Source of the DNA: an uncultured Collinsella sp.
GTDB taxonomy: Bacteria > Actinomycetota > Coriobacteriia > Coriobacteriales > Coriobacteriaceae
Assembly (NCBI GenBank): GCA_902494195.1
Contig: CABUSH010000046.1
Coordinates: 1 to 7,475 of the forward strand
DNA: 7,475 bases
Reading direction: 5' to 3'
The notes below the pieces were generated by a model. It was not told the DNA's origin and did no database searches. It saw only the letters and a list, made by a program, of their open reading frames with translations. Below, piece by piece: positions 6,663 through 7,475 of this stretch (the stretch's first letter is position 1; the number at the start of each line of letters is the position of its first letter). The position numbers and the translations under genes were made by a program.

Positions 6663-7202
6663 CTATGCTCCTAGCGTATCTTGCGAAGCATCGCCCAGGT
6701 GCTCCGTCAATGCTGAATTCTGCAGCTGCTCAAGCTCATCTAAAACAGAGCGAGCCTCTTTAAATGTCTGCGCAACGCGTTTCTTGGTGCTCACCTTTTC
6801 ATCTTTTGGCTTAGGCCGAGCATCTTCGGTAATCGCGATGGCATTCGCAACGGCCAAGTCTCCTGTAAGCGTAATGGAAAGAGCGACCTCAACAACACCA
6901 AGCTCATGAGCGATCTCGAGTGCACGGCCCGAAAGCAGCGCCTTCGGTTTGCCGAGTTTATCACGCGTTACCGAAACATCCTTGCGACCAACGCCTTGAC
7001 TAAAACCCGTGCCGAGAGCTTTAAGCACCGCCTCGCGCGAAGCAAAGCGGCTCGCATAGTGAGCAGCGGGACGCGATGATGCATCGCAATACGCACGCTC
7101 ATCTTCGGTAAACACACGCCGAGCAAACGACGGCGTCTTTTCAAGAATTGATTTCATGCGGGAAATCTCGACGATATCAACGCCGATACCAGCTTCAGCC
7201 AT
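6663..7202 (-). CDS. acpS: Holo-[acyl-carrier-protein] synthase with a C-terminal extension
   Basis: A 179-residue group I phosphopantetheinyl transferase, which moves 4'-phosphopantetheine from CoA to the serine of apo-ACP and so activates fatty-acid synthesis. GIGVDIVEISR (5-15) carries metal ligand Asp9; FARRVFTEDE (26-35) and SRFASREAVLKALGTG (51-66) carry Glu57. Two positions differ from the family pattern: FAAKEA is FASREA (Lys to Arg56), and the S-x-T/S-H-T motif reads SITLT (His to Leu112). Typical AcpS proteins end near residue 120-125; here about 53 charged, probably helical residues (127-179) follow, with a possible short coiled coil near 147-162. The start at 7202 is chosen because GGAGGTG lies just upstream; an in-frame ATG at 7214 overlaps that site. 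First gene of the operon. Confidence 0.92.
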   Translation of the reverse strand: MAEAGIGVDIVEISRMKSILEKTPSFARRVFTEDERAYCDASSRPAAHYASRFASREAVLKALGTGFSQGVGRKDVSVTRDKLGKPKALLSGRALEIAHELGVVEVALSITLTGDLAVANAIAITEDARPKPKDEKVSTKKRVAQTFKEARSVLDELEQLQNSALTEHLGDASQDTLGA

Positions 7203-7205
7203 GTT

Positions 7206-7212
7206 CACCTCC
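7206..7212 (-). promoter_or_regulatory. Ribosome binding site deciding the acpS start
   Basis: The minus strand reads GGAGGTG, with GGAGG ending five bases before the ATG at 7202. It is a near-perfect Shine-Dalgarno. The longer reading frame from the ATG at 7214 would put this site inside its own codons and leave that start without one. Confidence 0.85.
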
Positions 7213-7231
7213 ATATCGCACAGACTAAGTT

Positions 7232-7261
7232 ATTGTAGCCCGTTCACAGAAGATGCGACAA
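7232..7261 (-). promoter_or_regulatory. Sigma-70-type promoter of the acpS operon
   Basis: On the minus strand a -35 box TTGTCG (7261-7256) and a -10 box TACAAT (7237-7232) are separated by 18 bases. The -10 matches TATAAT at five of six positions and the -35 matches TTGACA at four. Transcription would begin near 7225, giving a leader of about 20-25 nt before acpS. The site falls between the rRNA terminator and acpS, where an independent operon promoter is expected. No operator or riboswitch is visible in so short a leader. Confidence 0.6.
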
Positions 7262-7311
7262 ACGAGGGTTATAAAGCACAGCTACTATGTGAGACAAAAG
7301 CCGGTAAACGC

Positions 7312-7343
7312 AAAAAAGGGGGAGGCCGCGAGGCCTCCCCCTT
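7312..7343 (-). terminator. Rho-independent terminator of the rRNA operon
   Basis: On the minus strand GGGGGAGGCC (7341-7332), loop TCGC and GGCCTCCCCC (7327-7318) form a perfect 10-bp GC-rich stem, followed at once by TTTTTT (7317-7312). It lies about 30 nt past the 5S rRNA 3' end. It separates rRNA transcription from the acpS operon promoter downstream. Confidence 0.93.
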
Positions 7344-7371
7344 CCAAGTTCGATGGCGGCTCGGTGCCGTC

Positions 7372-7475
7372 CACCGGTCAGCGGCGCCCTGGCCTCCCAC
7401 GGGCTGACCCCGCAGTACTCTCGGCGCGATGGGGCTTAGCTTCCGGGTTCGGAACGGGACCGGGCGTGCCCCCCA
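7372..7475 (-). rRNA. rrf: 5S ribosomal RNA, 5' end cut off by the window edge
   Basis: The minus strand reads the 5S hallmarks in order: a GCACGCCCGGTCCC region, then TTCCGAACCCGGAAGCTAAG (loop B/C area), GCGCCGAGAGTACTGC (loop E area), and GGGGTCAGCCCGTGGGAGGCCAG-like helix IV/V sequence, ending near GACCGG. By alignment from memory to the E. coli 5S, about 18 nt of the 5' end lie beyond the window. The 3' end near 7372-7374 is approximate because its helix I partner is not visible. 23S and 16S genes would be expected farther right. Confidence 0.9.

Noticed and set aside
6663..6825. Frameshift as the cause of the AcpS C-terminal extension
   Set aside because: The core domain is complete before the tail, the frame runs cleanly to a TAG abutting nnr, and the nnr ribosome site sits in a natural place.
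7203..7214. ATG at 7214 as the acpS start
   Set aside because: It overlaps the strong GGAGGTG site that serves the ATG at 7202, and adds only four residues outside the family core.
7344..7371. tRNA or small RNA gene between 5S and the terminator
   Set aside because: Only about 28 bases are available, with no more than a 4-bp hairpin; it is the ordinary 5S trailer.

Overview
The window is a short chromosomal segment carrying one dense housekeeping operon, all read on the minus strand, bounded by an rRNA-operon end on the right and an odd inverted-repeat region on the left. The sequence is fairly GC-rich, has Shine-Dalgarno sites before most genes, and carries a single-chain TsaB-RimI-TsaD fusion. 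The gene order acpS-nnr-alr-...-tsaE-tsaB-rimI-tsaD is the one familiar from Actinobacteria. Together these suggest a Coriobacteriia gut actinobacterium, with a Collinsella-like organism as the best guess. That assignment is inference from fusion pattern and gene order; no search was run.

Reading the minus strand from right to left: a 5S rRNA gene cut by the window edge (about 7372-7475), a strong rRNA-operon terminator (7312-7343), a sigma-70-type promoter (7232-7261), then six genes. These are acpS (7202-6663), bifunctional nnr (6662-5046), alr (5043-3898), a family-4-type Fe-S uracil-DNA glycosylase (3889-3269), tsaE (3256-2750) and the tsaB-rimI-tsaD fusion (2763-379). Spacing runs from a 14-nt overlap to 12 nt, so one polycistronic mRNA with translational coupling is likely.

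The operon joins essential functions: carrier-protein activation for fatty-acid synthesis (AcpS), repair of damaged NAD(P)H hydrates (Nnr), D-alanine for peptidoglycan (Alr), uracil excision from DNA (UDG), and N6-threonylcarbamoyladenosine (t6A37) tRNA modification (TsaE with TsaB/TsaD), with a RimI-type N-acetyltransferase between TsaB and TsaD. TsaC/Sua5, which makes the threonylcarbamoyl-AMP intermediate, is not in this window.

The left 447 bases are the unusual part. Positions 1-83 are a perfect inverted copy of 365-447, which is the last 22 codons, stop and 14 downstream bases of tsaD. Between the two copies lies a second perfect 33-bp inverted repeat (232-264 / 334-366) enclosing a terminator-like hairpin, plus about 148 bases (84-231) with no recognisable gene. 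This is either a real inverted duplication or small non-autonomous element, or a chimeric contig end. I see no new multi-gene system here; this structure, the triple fusion and an atypical AcpS are the main points of interest.
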